Source of the DNA: Azospirillaceae bacterium
GTDB taxonomy: Bacteria; Pseudomonadota; Alphaproteobacteria; Azospirillales; Azospirillaceae
Direction of reading: 5' to 3'
Assembly (NCBI GenBank): GCA_031291675.1
Contig: JARLIO010000083.1
Span: 27,539 to 91,538, forward strand
Length of the DNA: 64,000 bases
The notes beneath the pieces were generated by a model. The model was not told the origin of the DNA, ran no database searches, and worked only from the letters and a program-made list of their open reading frames with translations. Of this stretch, positions 1-9,233 are shown in pieces. Numbering within the stretch: position 1 is the first letter of the stretch; each line of letters begins with the position of its first letter. Position numbers and translations under genes: made by a program.

Positions 1-525
1 GATGCGCTCGACAATCGGTCGTTCGAATGTCGCCGGTTCCTCGGCGAACCCCGGCATCGAATAGGCGTCTCCGGGCCTGTCGGCCGCAGGCGCCGCGATC
101 ACGGGCGCGAAGCCGGCTTGCGCGATCCTGTCATATTCGCCCGGCGACAAGGGGCGGACGGCGCGGCCAAAGGCGCCCTTGTTGGTCTTGCCATCATCCC
201 GTTGCAGGGCGGATTCGTAATAAAGCCGGCCCTCCTGGAATGGAACCGGCCGAACGAACTCCAGATAGTCTTTAATCTTCGCGTAAAAATGGTCGGAGTG
301 GACCGTATCTGGCTCGATATCGACAATGCGGGCCGTCGCGAAATAGGCCTGACGGCCGCCGCGGCTCGACAGGTTGCCCGAAGAACGCCGCGGTTCGTAA
401 TAGACGATGAAATCCCCCAGCGCCGCTTCGACCTGCCGCAGATAGGTGCGCGGGAAGTGATAGCGCTGTTCGGGGAGATCATCGTAACTCGGTTCGACTT
501 TCGTGGTGAGCACGGCCTTGGTCAT
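1..525 (-). CDS. HNH-endonuclease-like protein, N-terminal part (runs off the left edge)
   Basis: The open frame starts at an ATG at 525 and has no stop before base 1, so 175 codons are visible and the C-terminus is missing. The protein begins MTKAVLTTKVEPSYDDLPEQ and contains the stretches YHFPRTYLRQ, DFIVYYEPRR, GGRQAYFATARI and NKGAFGRAVR. From memory this pattern is typical of proteins annotated as HNH or restriction endonucleases with a PUA/EVE-like N-terminal domain; the HNH motif itself would lie outside the window. The gene starts 34 bases after the cas6e stop on the same strand, so it could be co-transcribed with the interference operon. Coding is clear; the nuclease assignment is by family memory only. 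Confidence 0.65.
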   Translation of the reverse strand, partial: MTKAVLTTKVEPSYDDLPEQRYHFPRTYLRQVEAALGDFIVYYEPRRSSGNLSSRGGRQAYFATARIVDIEPDTVHSDHFYAKIKDYLEFVRPVPFQEGRLYYESALQRDDGKTNKGAFGRAVRPLSPGEYDRIAQAGFAPVIAAPAADRPGDAYSMPGFAEEPATFERPIVERI

Positions 526-559
526 GATCCACCGCTGGCCGCAGCAAATGAAACCGGCC

Positions 560-1351
560 TCACCGCGCCACGGGCCGCAGCAACAGCATGCCGAATCCGA
601 AGGCCCGGTGGCGGCCGACGCCGCGCGCCACTGTGGCGGCGAACAGCGCGCTGTCGGTGACCGTCAGCAGCCCTTCAAACAGCGCATCGGGCTTCTGGAT
701 CGATATCAGCGGCCGCGGCGACTCCTTCGGCCCTGTGCCGCGGCGGGAGATGTCGCTGTGACGGAATCCTGCCAGCCGCACCGCGGTGACCGCCGCGCCG
801 GGGATCCGTGTTGTCAGCCACTGGCCATAGACCGCCTGACGATCGACGAAGGGCCGTTCCGTGTCGTCCGTACCCGCCGCGGCCGCTTCAGCCTCGGCCT
901 GGTCGATGGCGGCCAGGAAGGCGTCGACCTCCGCCCCTGGATGCTTGCGGGTCGCCCCCCGGGCCATCCGGATCGTCGGGCAGGCACGCACCTGAAATCC
1001 CAGCGCCATGCCGGCCGGCAAGGGCAGGGGCATGCGTTTGTCTGCCGCATCGACCCAGTCGATCGCGGCCAGGGGCACCGGCAGGGCGGTCAGTTCGGCG
1101 GTGGCGCGCAGGGCCTCCAGCGGGTGGTGGCTGTAAGCCAGCAGGTCGATGGCCCCTGGCGTTCCGGCCCGCGGCCGGATCGCAAAGGGCTGCGGCGCCA
1201 TCGCGCCGAACAGCGCTGTCAGCAGGGCATGGCCGACATAGCCGCCGTCGCCCCGGGTCAGGTCGGCGGACAGCGACTGGCTGGCGGCAAAGGCGGCCAG
1301 ACGCCGGTTGTCCAGGGGCAACTGGACCATGGACAGTGCCGCCGCGGCCAT
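560..1351 (-). CDS. cas6e: CRISPR type I-E pre-crRNA endoribonuclease Cas6e (Cse3/CasE)
   Basis: This protein of 263 residues should cleave the pre-crRNA at the base of the repeat hairpin and stay bound in Cascade. It starts MAAAALSMVQLPLDNRRLAA, and its C-terminal part has the glycine-rich Cas6 signature RHRAFGFGMLLL. It also has the RPLISIQKPDALFEGLLTV stretch seen near the end of Cas6e proteins. The ATG overlaps the cas5e stop in an ATGA arrangement, and it is the last recognisable cas gene of the leftward operon. The frame stays open far upstream, but that extension overlaps cas5e in another frame and is not coding. Confidence 0.93.
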   Translation of the reverse strand: MAAAALSMVQLPLDNRRLAAFAASQSLSADLTRGDGGYVGHALLTALFGAMAPQPFAIRPRAGTPGAIDLLAYSHHPLEALRATAELTALPVPLAAIDWVDAADKRMPLPLPAGMALGFQVRACPTIRMARGATRKHPGAEVDAFLAAIDQAEAEAAAAGTDDTERPFVDRQAVYGQWLTTRIPGAAVTAVRLAGFRHSDISRRGTGPKESPRPLISIQKPDALFEGLLTVTDSALFAATVARGVGRHRAFGFGMLLLRPVAR

Positions 1352-2118
1352 CAGAGGCTGTCCGTGCGGTTCAGGCGGCCTTGATGGACGATGCGCTCGC
1401 CGCCATGGCTCTGGTTGCGCCAGTCGCGCCGGTCGAACACCGCTTCGCGATGGCTGAACGTTCCGGCGCCGGGCTCGTCTTCGGGCCATTGGGCGTCGAG
1501 CGCGGTCCATCGGGCCGCCGCGCTCTCGTGGGGCTGGGGTGGCAGGCCCTGGGACAGCAGGGTTTGCGCCGCCGCGAACAGGGTCACGGCCTGGACGGTC
1601 CCGACGCCGATGAAATCGCTGGGCAGGCAGGGTTTGCGGCCGATGAACAAGGGTCGCGCCGGTTGGCGCAGCGCTGCCAGCAGGTCGGCGACCGTCGGCA
1701 GCTCGTCGGCGTCGAGCAGACGCAACAGGACGATCACGGTGGTTTCGACGCGATAGTCGCGCAGCCGGATATGGGTTTCCCGGGTCGCCGCACCGCTGCC
1801 CCGGCCTTCGCGCCGGCCGCGGGTGGTCCAGCCGGTCCCGTTCATGAAGGGCAGGCCGAGATCCACGGTCTGGAAATCGGTCAGCCTTTCTCCGGTGGTG
1901 CCGAGTTCCAGGCACAGCGGGCGCAGCCGCGCCTGCAACCGGGTCAACGCGGCGGCATCGCCATGGCGCCAGCCCAGCGCGTTGCCCAGCAGGCCCGCCA
2001 GTTGCGACAGGCCGGGGAACCGGCCGGTCGGGCCGTTCTGATCGATCATCGGCCCGCCGAACGCCATCAGGGGCGCCTGCAACCGCAGGATCAGGATGTC
2101 CATCACAGTGCCGGTCAT
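1351..2118 (-). CDS. cas5e: CRISPR type I-E Cascade subunit Cas5e (CasD)
   Basis: This 255-residue RAMP subunit should bind the 5' handle of the crRNA in Cascade. The N-terminal stretches DILILRLQAPLMAFGG and NGPTGRFPGLSQLAGLLGNA match the Cas5e family start, in which the fold caps the crRNA, and RPLFIGRKPCLPS is another family stretch. The start at 2118 gives an ATGA overlap with cas7e; an ATG five codons later (2103, MDILIL) is an alternative, and neither has a clear Shine-Dalgarno. The stop overlaps the cas6e start. Confidence 0.93.
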   Translation of the reverse strand: MTGTVMDILILRLQAPLMAFGGPMIDQNGPTGRFPGLSQLAGLLGNALGWRHGDAAALTRLQARLRPLCLELGTTGERLTDFQTVDLGLPFMNGTGWTTRGRREGRGSGAATRETHIRLRDYRVETTVIVLLRLLDADELPTVADLLAALRQPARPLFIGRKPCLPSDFIGVGTVQAVTLFAAAQTLLSQGLPPQPHESAAARWTALDAQWPEDEPGAGTFSHREAVFDRRDWRNQSHGGERIVHQGRLNRTDSL

Positions 2119-3344
2119 GGTGCCGCGGCGCCGACCGTGTCGGCAACCCAGGTGGCCAGGGCGTCCAGGCCGGGCGCGGCCACCGCCGGGATGCCGTCGA
2201 TCGCGTCGAGGCTGGCGACCCGCCGCTGTTCGCCCGCGCCATACATCGCGTCGAACCGCGTAAGATAGCGGGCGATCCGGCTGGTCGCGGCCAGCCAGAC
2301 ATCGCCGTCGCCCGCACTGGCGCGCACCGGCTTCAGGAAGGCATTGGCCAGGGTGCGCGGTTGGCGGTTGCCCAGCTCCACCAGGACGGTCTGGGCATAG
2401 GCATAAGGCGCGGTCGACCCCAGTTTGGCGCCGGGTGATGTCGCGGCGATCAGATGGATCAGCCGTTGCAGTAATGCGGTCGCCAGATGCCGGTCGGCGG
2501 TCTCCCACCCGGTTGGATCGCAGCCCTCGAGATTGGCGACCAGCAGCGGCAGATCGACGACGACATAGCCGTAGAACAGGCCGCTGGTCAGTTCGCTGTC
2601 GCCCATCATGCCGCTGCCCAACTCGCCGGCGGCACGCTCCAGCTCGTCGACGGCGGTGAAGAATTCGGGTTCGCTCTCTTCGGCATGGACGGTAAAGCTA
2701 TGGGCGACATGCACCGCGGCGTCACCGCGCGCCAGGATGTCGGAGGTCACCATTCGGCCGAACAAGGCGGCGTCCAGGCCGGCGGCCAGCCGCAGGGACT
2801 CCAGATTGGCCCGGTTGCTCTTGTCCTTCAGATAGGCGTCGACCGCCTTGCGCGCCTCCTTGGCCGGGGTCGCCTGTTGCAGCAGCGTCCGGGCGGCGTC
2901 GCGGATGAAGTCGACCTCCGGCTGTCCCAGCACCAGCACCTGGCCGGTCTTGAGAGCCTCCAGCCCGGTGTCGTCATCCGCGGCCGCCGCTTTGCCCTTG
3001 GCTTTCTCGGCCTTGGCTTTGGCGCTTTCGCCCAACAGGGCGGCCTGGAAACCCTCGACCACGGCGCGGATCGCCGCGTCGTCGAAGCCCTCGGCCTGCA
3101 ACGGCGCGGCGATGAGGCGTACGAAGGTCTGGCGGGAGCGGACGGACATCGGCACCGCCAACCCGGCCAGCGACCAGTCCCCCGCGACGGTGCGCCAGTG
3201 CCGCTTGAGGCATTGTGATGACACCCGGGTCCGGTTGACGCCGCCGAAGGGCAGGCGCTTGGCCCGGCCGACATCATCGCGGTTCAGCAGGGCGGCGGCG
3301 TAGGGCGTCAGCGTGTGGATCTGCAAGAAACGGGGAAGCGTCAT
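2115..3344 (-). CDS. cas7e: CRISPR type I-E Cascade backbone subunit Cas7e (Cse4/CasC)
   Basis: This 409-residue protein should polymerise along the crRNA to form the Cascade backbone. The N-terminus FLQIHTLTPYAAALLNRDD is diagnostic of Cas7e, followed by AKRLPFGGVNRTRVSSQCLK. VHVAHSFTVHAEESEPEFFT and the DSELTSGLFYGYVVV stretch are also typical. The protein is longer than the E. coli homologue, owing to an Ala/Lys-rich insertion (AKAKAEKAKGKAAAADDD) near residues 110-130, probably an exposed loop. It overlaps cse2 upstream and cas5e downstream by 4 bases each, as expected for a translationally coupled Cascade operon. Confidence 0.96.
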   Translation of the reverse strand: MTLPRFLQIHTLTPYAAALLNRDDVGRAKRLPFGGVNRTRVSSQCLKRHWRTVAGDWSLAGLAVPMSVRSRQTFVRLIAAPLQAEGFDDAAIRAVVEGFQAALLGESAKAKAEKAKGKAAAADDDTGLEALKTGQVLVLGQPEVDFIRDAARTLLQQATPAKEARKAVDAYLKDKSNRANLESLRLAAGLDAALFGRMVTSDILARGDAAVHVAHSFTVHAEESEPEFFTAVDELERAAGELGSGMMGDSELTSGLFYGYVVVDLPLLVANLEGCDPTGWETADRHLATALLQRLIHLIAATSPGAKLGSTAPYAYAQTVLVELGNRQPRTLANAFLKPVRASAGDGDVWLAATSRIARYLTRFDAMYGAGEQRRVASLDAIDGIPAVAAPGLDALATWVADTVGAAAP

Positions 3345-3898
3345 GCTTCATCTCCGGCAAGCGCGGTTTCGGTGACGACGGTGGGCGCCGCCGGTTGGAA
3401 ATAGGACCGGGCCAGACGCAGCACGGCGCGATCGGCCCGCTCCGGATCGCCGGCCTGACGGGCCAGGATCAGGGCGGCCAGATCGGTCCAGTCGAAGCCC
3501 AGCCCCTTGGCGAGGCACCAGCGGCTGAGTGTCCGCACCTCGGTTGCCAGGGCTTCGCCGCTGCCGCGCAGCAGGCGGACGAAGCGTCCTTCGGGATAGC
3601 CGGAGTCGGCCAACGCCCGGCCGGCACGGCGTCCGCCCTGGTGGGCCTCCGGGCCCATCATCGCCATGGCCTGGACGATGATGGCCCAGGCGCGTTCCGT
3701 GCTCTCGCCCTTGGCTTCCGGGTCAACCACCTCGAAGAACAGCGGCCAGAACGCGGGGGGCGGGACGCCCAGCGGGTCCATCCGGCGCAACTGCGCCAGC
3801 GGGCCGGTGCCGAGCCGTTCCTTGCGCAGCACCTGCGACAGGGCGAACACGATACCGTCCAGTTTCTTACGGACCGCGGTCCCGGCGATTTCCGTCAT
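3341..3898 (-). CDS. cse2: CRISPR type I-E Cascade small subunit Cse2 (CasB)
   Basis: This 185-residue, largely helical protein should be the small subunit that stabilises the displaced DNA strand along Cascade. Recognition rests on position between cse1 and cas7e and on family features: GPLAQLRRMDPLGVPPPAFW near residues 32-51, WAIIVQAMAMMGPEAH, and GRALADSGYPEGRFVRLLRG. Both ends overlap their neighbours by 4 bases. Confidence 0.92.
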   Translation of the reverse strand: MTEIAGTAVRKKLDGIVFALSQVLRKERLGTGPLAQLRRMDPLGVPPPAFWPLFFEVVDPEAKGESTERAWAIIVQAMAMMGPEAHQGGRRAGRALADSGYPEGRFVRLLRGSGEALATEVRTLSRWCLAKGLGFDWTDLAALILARQAGDPERADRAVLRLARSYFQPAAPTVVTETALAGDEA

Positions 3899-5412
3899 GC
3901 GGCGTCCTTCTCCGGTTCATCGGGTTGCGGCAGGGGCAGGTTCTTGAACAGCACGGCGCGGAACACCGTCTCGGCCAGCGCCAGATTGTGTTCGCGCCGG
4001 CCCACCGGGGGTGACAGGCGGGCGCAGCCGAGGCAGAACGCGCGCTTCGCCTCATCATGCAGCATCTTGCGCCATGTCAGGTCGGCATCGTCGCGCGCCT
4101 CGTCCGAACCGGCGTCGACATGGCGCCATAGATGGTCGAAGAACTCGCGATCGATCGCGTCGGTCAGGGTTGCGACGAAGGGGCGTTCCCGCTTGTCCTC
4201 GAAATTGATTTTGTCGGACCGGCCCTGCAACAGGGCCAGCAGCGCCATCCGCACCGCCCGGGTCGCGGCGCGGGCATTGTTCAGCATGTCGCCGGCCCGG
4301 CGATGGATCAGTTGGCGCTGGTCGTCGAGGAACAGCCGGTTCATGCGGTCGGGCCGGACCGGCAGGATCCGGTCGTGCAGCCCCTCGGTCCTGCCCTGGC
4401 CGCGGACCAGGGCGGACAGGTGAACCCACAGCTCCTCGGGATCATCGGCGAAGGGTTGCACCGACGGGCACAGCTTGAAGGTATCGCCGGCGAACAGCAG
4501 ATCGGCGACCTTGTCGTAGCGGAAGCCTTCCGCGGAGACGGTATAGGCGCCCCCGGTCGACAGGTTGACCGGCGTCCAGGGATCGTCCATCACGCCTTTT
4601 CGGTCCTTGGCGTCGACCCGCATGACGTCGCTGGGCCGGCCCCAGGCGGTGACCTGTCCGGCGGGATCGCGGCGCAGGCGGACGCGGCGGCAGATCTCGA
4701 TGAAGGCGGGGTCAAGATCGGGCACGGCGAGGCTATCCTCCCGATCCCAGGCCGTCAGCCACAGCAACCGCCCGGCCGCGGGTCCGAAGCTGAAGCCGGC
4801 GCCCTGGGCGCGCAAGAGGTGGCGCTGACGCAACGCGACCCGGACGCCCCAGCGCAGGCCAGGCACCAGCTCGACCAGCGGCCGGCTGCCGAAACCGCCA
4901 TTCATGCGGGCAATGCCGAAATTGCCCCGGCCAAGATAGCCCTGGCCGGTTTGCAGGCTGATCAGGGCATAAAGCCAATGATGCGGCGCCGCGGCGCCCA
5001 GGCGCGCCTGCTTGACGTCATGATTTTTGGCGGTGATCAGCACATCGATGCCGTCGGGGGTCGTGGCGATCGGTTGCAACCGCGCCGCCGCCGCCGGATC
5101 GCGCACCGGCGGCTGCAACAAAGCGGGCTTGTCGTCATCGGCAAGCAGCGCCCAGGCGGTATCGGCACCGTCCGGGGTCAGATCGCGCAGTCGGGCGCGC
5201 CAAGTGTCCGCGTCGTCGGGCAGCGCGTCGTCTGGTCCCTGGTCGCCTTGTGCCAGGGTTGCGAGCTGCACCAGAAACAGGAACCAGGATTGCCGCTGGT
5301 GCGGCGCCAGCCCTTCGAAACCGTCCACATCATCGGCGCTCAGCGCCGCCAGAAGCGCGGGCAGCGACAGCGCGACGATCTGGAGAAGCTGTTCTTCGGC
5401 GAAATCGTACAC
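3895..5412 (-). CDS. cse1: CRISPR type I-E Cascade large subunit Cse1 (Cas8e/CasA)
   Basis: This 505-residue protein should read the PAM and recruit Cas3. The family is shown by LAPHQRQSWFLFLVQLATLA near residue 55, by TAKNHDVKQARLGAAAPHHW, and by GYLGRGNFGIARMNGGFGSR. The start is a GTG at 5412 giving MYDFAEEQLL, which resembles the start of the proteobacterial HQ-type Cse1 variant. An in-frame TGA ten codons upstream rules out a longer product. The N-terminus is slightly shorter than usual, just before SLPALLAALSADD. There is no strong ribosome binding site. It lies 94 bases downstream of the cas3 stop. Confidence 0.93.
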   Translation of the reverse strand: MYDFAEEQLLQIVALSLPALLAALSADDVDGFEGLAPHQRQSWFLFLVQLATLAQGDQGPDDALPDDADTWRARLRDLTPDGADTAWALLADDDKPALLQPPVRDPAAAARLQPIATTPDGIDVLITAKNHDVKQARLGAAAPHHWLYALISLQTGQGYLGRGNFGIARMNGGFGSRPLVELVPGLRWGVRVALRQRHLLRAQGAGFSFGPAAGRLLWLTAWDREDSLAVPDLDPAFIEICRRVRLRRDPAGQVTAWGRPSDVMRVDAKDRKGVMDDPWTPVNLSTGGAYTVSAEGFRYDKVADLLFAGDTFKLCPSVQPFADDPEELWVHLSALVRGQGRTEGLHDRILPVRPDRMNRLFLDDQRQLIHRRAGDMLNNARAATRAVRMALLALLQGRSDKINFEDKRERPFVATLTDAIDREFFDHLWRHVDAGSDEARDDADLTWRKMLHDEAKRAFCLGCARLSPPVGRREHNLALAETVFRAVLFKNLPLPQPDEPEKDAA

Positions 5413-5506
5413 GGGTCCGATCCGACAGGGCGGCTTTCAGAAGAAGGACATTTCTCACAGGTTGTGCCGGACTGCAAGGTAATAGGGAATGATGCGGTAC
5501 AACGCC

Positions 5507-8115
5507 CTATTTGGATGTTTCGTCGGGGGCGCGTCTCAATCCCATCCGGTCATAGACCAGTGTTGCGGTGTCGAAATCCAGGGTCACGGTGCCGGCCTCG
5601 GCGTGAATGCGGGGCTCCGACTCCAGGGGTTCGCGGCGCAGCAGATGGGCCGGGACGGCCAGGGCGCTGATCGGGGTGCCGAACGGGCCGAGGGTGCCGG
5701 GGGGCAGCTCGACCCGGCGGTCCTGTTCCCCCAGTCTTGTGGTCACGCGGGTTACCGCCTCGCCGTCATTCTCCAGCGCCTGCGGATTCCATTGCAGCCA
5801 ATCCAGCGTGACGGTGCGGGCCAGGGCCCGGTTTCGGCGCCGTCCAGCCGCTGCGCCAGCGGTCTTAAGGCGTCCGGGTGGGTGATCGCCTCGACCAGGG
5901 CGCGGTTGACGGTCGGAACCGGCAGCACCGGGGTTTGTCCGAGCTGTTCCAGCGTCGCGGCCAGGGCCAGCAGCGCGCGGTACACCGTGCCCGCGCCGGC
6001 CGGGGTGATCAGACCCGCCAGCGACTCGAGGGCCGGCGCCAGGATCAGGGCGCGGGGTCTGGCACAGTCGGGGGGGCGCCCGGGGCGTTCCCGGCGGTGC
6101 AGCCGCCCGAGCCGCTGCAACAGCACGTCGGCGGGACACAGGTCGGCATCAATGTCGAGGCTTTGTTCGGCAGTCTGCGTCGTCACCGCAATCATGCCGC
6201 CCGGCGACCGCTCGCCGCCGAAGGCCTTTTCCAGTTCGGCGTCGAGCCGGATCCGGTCTTCAGCGGCAAAGCGTGCATGATGGGGCGACGGGATCTCGCC
6301 AATGCGCAACAGCAGGGTCGGGTCGGGGCAGGCCTGCTCGACCAGGGTCTGGGTGGCCATGGCATCGCGGACGGTATTGCGCAGGATCAGCACATGGGCG
6401 CCGGTCCGTGCCGCGGCGACGGCGGTCCGCACCAGCGCGTCCAGGGCGGAAAGCGGGTGCTGTTCGACCGTGATGTTTTTCGGGGGGCGTTCCCCGTCCG
6501 TCGCCGGGGTTGTCGCGGTGTCCGGCCGCCCGTGCAGGCAGGGATAGGGCACGGTCCGGGCTGCGGCCAGCGGCAGCGTCACGCCGCCGCGATCGGTCAG
6601 GCGCGTCCGCGCCACGGCGCCCAGCGTTGCCGACATCAGCAGCGTGGAACCGCCGGCGGCGCGGTGCTGGTCCAGGACATGGCCCAGCAGCTCCGTCATG
6701 TAGGGATCGCTGGCGTGGACTTCATCAATCACCAGCAGTTGGCGCAGCATCGCCGCCGAGCGGAACGGGGCATGGCGCACCGGCAACCCGGCGAGCAGCA
6801 ACTGATCGATCGTGCCGACCATCACCGGCCCGGCGAGATAGCGCAGATTGTGCGCCGCGGCCCAGCGCCGGTCATCGATCCGCGGCGTGTCACCGTCGGG
6901 CCAGGCAACGCGAAAGCCGGGCAGGCGCTGGCCGTCGGCGTCATCGACCCGCAGATAGCCGGGCACCGCCAGCCCCACCGGCGGGGCCGCGTCACCCAGC
7001 GCCGCGCGCAGCAGCGTGCTGATGCGGCGCTGGATCTGCACCGCGGAGGCGCGGGTCGGCAGGGCGAAATAGAGCCCGTCAACCTGCCGGTGGCGCAGCA
7101 GTTTCAGGAACAGGGCGATCGCCGCCTCGGTCTTGCCGCTGCCGGTCTCCGCCTCCAGCACCAGCACGGTTCCCGGGGCGTGGCGGTCGGCGTCAAGGTC
7201 GATCATGGCGGCCTGCATCGGCCGGGGTTGCCAGCCCCGTGCCGCCGCCTCGGGGAACAGGGTGGCAAAATTCCAGACCAGGGCGGCCGCCCGGGACTGA
7301 CGCAGGCCGGCATCGAGCGCACGCCCCCGCATCATCACCGCCGCCTGCCGGCACGACTCCGCAAAGCGGTCATCGCGGGGGGCGTCCAGGGCCGCGACCG
7401 GCATCAGTGGAAACGCTCCGACATCCGAGCCCAGCCAATCGGCCCAGACCGTCAATCCGGCCACGGCGTAACACAGCCGGGAATTGACCGGCAGCGGCGC
7501 CGCGGTTTCGCTGAACGCGTCGGGAAACCAATGCCGGACCCGGGTCGACAGATCGTCGAGCGCGGCCAGCGGGTCATAGCCCGTCTTGTCGGCGGTCCAA
7601 TCCGCCATCAGCACCGGGGCCGGGGTTGGGTTGAGCCGGCCATGATGGGCGAGGATCCCCGTCAGAAGGTCCTCAAGCCCCCCGGTTCCGGCAAACCAGT
7701 CGATCAGGGTTGGCAGCATCATGGCGGTGGTGACGCGGCTGCGGACGCGCCGCTGGGCCGGGCTCGCGGGTTGGGCGTGCAACAGGGCGACCAGCGGCCC
7801 GATATGGCCGCCGCCCGTGCCCTCGCCGCGGATCCGCTTCTGGAACCGGGCGGTGACTTTGCCGGTGTCGTGCAGTGCCGCCAGAACACATAGCCGCGCG
7901 CAAGTGACCGGGTCCAAATCGCCGTCCACGCCGATCAAAGCCGCCAGGCGGCGGCGAATCGTCGGTTGTGCCAGCAGGGTCTGAAACACGGCAGCGACGT
8001 CGGCGCAATGGTCGGCCAACGTCAGGACGAGCATCGTGCCATCCGCGGCACGGTCGGTTTTGCCCAGGGCGACCGCGGCCGGGGGCCGCTTTTCGCCGTC
8101 TTTCCAGGAATCCAT
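5507..8115 (-). CDS. cas3: CRISPR type I-E nuclease-helicase Cas3, with an apparent 1-nt frameshift
   Basis: Cas3 should nick and degrade target DNA recruited by Cascade. The ATG at 8115 opens an HD nuclease domain (H36, HD at 82-83, AHHGR near 157). It is followed by an SF2 helicase with Walker A ETGSGKT (about 323-329), the DEVH box (464-467), MSATL and QRLGRLHRRER. That frame stops at 5752 after 787 codons in a tail without sense. From about base 5827 the adjacent frame continues a Cas3-like C-terminal domain (TVTLDWLQW to the stop at 5507). One missing G in the GGG run at 5827-5829 would explain it, giving about 869 residues. It may be real inactivation of the C-terminal domain, a sequencing error or recoding. 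All HD and helicase motifs precede the shift. Confidence 0.85.
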
Positions 8116-8172
8116 GAAAACGCTACCCGTAATGGGATTGTTGTGCTACGGTTACGCACGTATTGAATCTCT

Positions 8173-8207
8173 GACAAGTGAATTTTTTCAAATGTTTACG
8201 GTCTAGA
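8173..8207 (+). promoter_or_regulatory. CRISPR leader-proximal block of array 1
   Basis: These 35 bases directly precede the first repeat of array 1. They match the block before array 2 (10491-10525) at 29 of 35 positions: GACAAGTGAATTTT and TTACGGTCTAGA are identical and six central bases differ. The position on the first-repeat side and the degenerate repeat at the far end mark this as the leader. It lies in the 92-base gap between the array and the divergent cas3 start, so it probably overlaps promoter elements of both. Confidence 0.8.
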
Positions 8208-8479
8208 GGCTCCCCCGTATGCGCGGGGATGGACCCCTCGTTGCGGGAGATCCTCCCGGAGATATTTGGGCTCCCCCGTATGCGCGGGGATGGACCGCAG
8301 GTTGAGAAAACAACAATCAAGCGGCATGCGGCTCCCCCGTATGCGCGGGGATGGACCCCTTAGGAAGGCCAACATCTGTGGCGTCGACCTGGCTCCCCCG
8401 TATGCGCGGGGATGGACCCTGCCGCAGCGTCTCGTACTCCAACTCGAATCGGGCTCCCCCGTATGCGCGGGGATGGATC
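8208..8479 (+). CRISPR. CRISPR array 1, type I-E, 5 repeats and 4 spacers
   Basis: Repeats of 28 nt begin at 8208, 8269, 8330, 8391 and 8452 with an exact 61-nt period, so all four spacers are 33 nt. The repeat starts GGCT and has the core CCCCCGTATGCGCGGGGA followed by TGGACC. CCCCGT can pair with GCGGGG, including one G-U pair, around a 4-nt loop, as in I-E repeats. The last repeat ends GGATC instead of GGACC, so the right end is the old, leader-distal end. The spacers are all different and none recurs elsewhere in the window by eye. Bases 8480-8687 after the array show no recognisable gene. Confidence 0.98.
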
Positions 8480-8687
8480 TCTGCTGATTTTCTCCAACGC
8501 GCGCTTGACGATTGTGGCCCGAGCATAGCGCTTTGATGTCATCGGCAGACCGTCGATGATCATCGAGTCGGTCCTGGCGCACCTTGAACACGGCGAACCG
8601 ATAGTCCGAATTGAGGAAGCTGTGAGGTCAAATACAACCTTTACCTTTGGGTTGACCTGCTGAAACAGTGAATGAAGGGAAGGGGCC

Positions 8688-9119
8688 ATGCCAAACGCGC
8701 TTTACGATACCGACTTCTATGCCTGGGCCAACGAACAGGCCGCGCTGTTGCGCGCCGGAAATCTTTCGGCTGCGGATATCGAGAACATCGCCGAGGAAAT
8801 CGAGAGCATGGGTCGCACGGAGAAACGCGAACTGGTCAACCGGCTGACGATGCTGTTGCTGCATCTTCTGAAATGGCGATTCCAACCCGGGCTTCAGGGG
8901 GCGTCATGGCGCGCGACGATCAAGGTCCAGCGCCGCGATCTGGCACGCCACCTGAAAGACAATCCGAGCCTGAAGGCCACGGTGCCCGAAGCTATTGCCG
9001 ACGCGTACGGTGACGCCGTGATCCAGGCCGCCGCCGAAACGGGACTTCCGGAAAGCACCTTTCCGGTAGCCTGTCCGTGGTCATTCGACCAGGTGACGGA
9101 TCCGGATTTCTGGCCATAG
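8688..9119 (+). CDS. DUF29 domain-containing protein
   Basis: This 143-residue protein fits the DUF29 family, which is frequent in alphaproteobacteria and cyanobacteria and has no established function. Family features are LYDTDFYAWANEQAALLRAG at the N-terminus, ENIAEEIESMGRTEKREL, the LLLHLLKWRFQP helix and the C-terminal PWSFDQVTDPDFWP. A strong purine-rich ribosome binding site (GAAGGGAAGGGG) precedes the ATG. It is the only gene in the stretch between the two CRISPR arrays read in their direction. Whether it has any link to CRISPR function is unknown; DUF29 genes are usually scattered singly. Confidence 0.9.
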   Translation: MPNALYDTDFYAWANEQAALLRAGNLSAADIENIAEEIESMGRTEKRELVNRLTMLLLHLLKWRFQPGLQGASWRATIKVQRRDLARHLKDNPSLKATVPEAIADAYGDAVIQAAAETGLPESTFPVACPWSFDQVTDPDFWP

Positions 9120-9233
9120 ATTCGGTTGTCGTTGTTCGCCACGAAACGACGTGACACACTTCCTGGCAGGCGGAAAACAAGTCCGGGTTTGCTGTGAACA
9201 CCGGGGAATCAAGGTCGGGGAAATCGCCCGAAA

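Noticed and set aside
560..2317. 585-codon version of cas6e starting at 2317
   Set aside because: The extra N-terminal 322 codons overlap cas5e and the end of cas7e in another frame; the Cas6e family starts at 1351.
5413..5445. Longer Cse1 beginning at ATG 5445 (MSFF)
   Set aside because: An in-frame TGA follows after four codons, and the conserved N-terminus already fits the GTG at 5412.
8480..8687. Transposase or integrase remnant after array 1
   Set aside because: Short minus-strand frames there look vaguely protein-like, but no motif, start or family could be supported.
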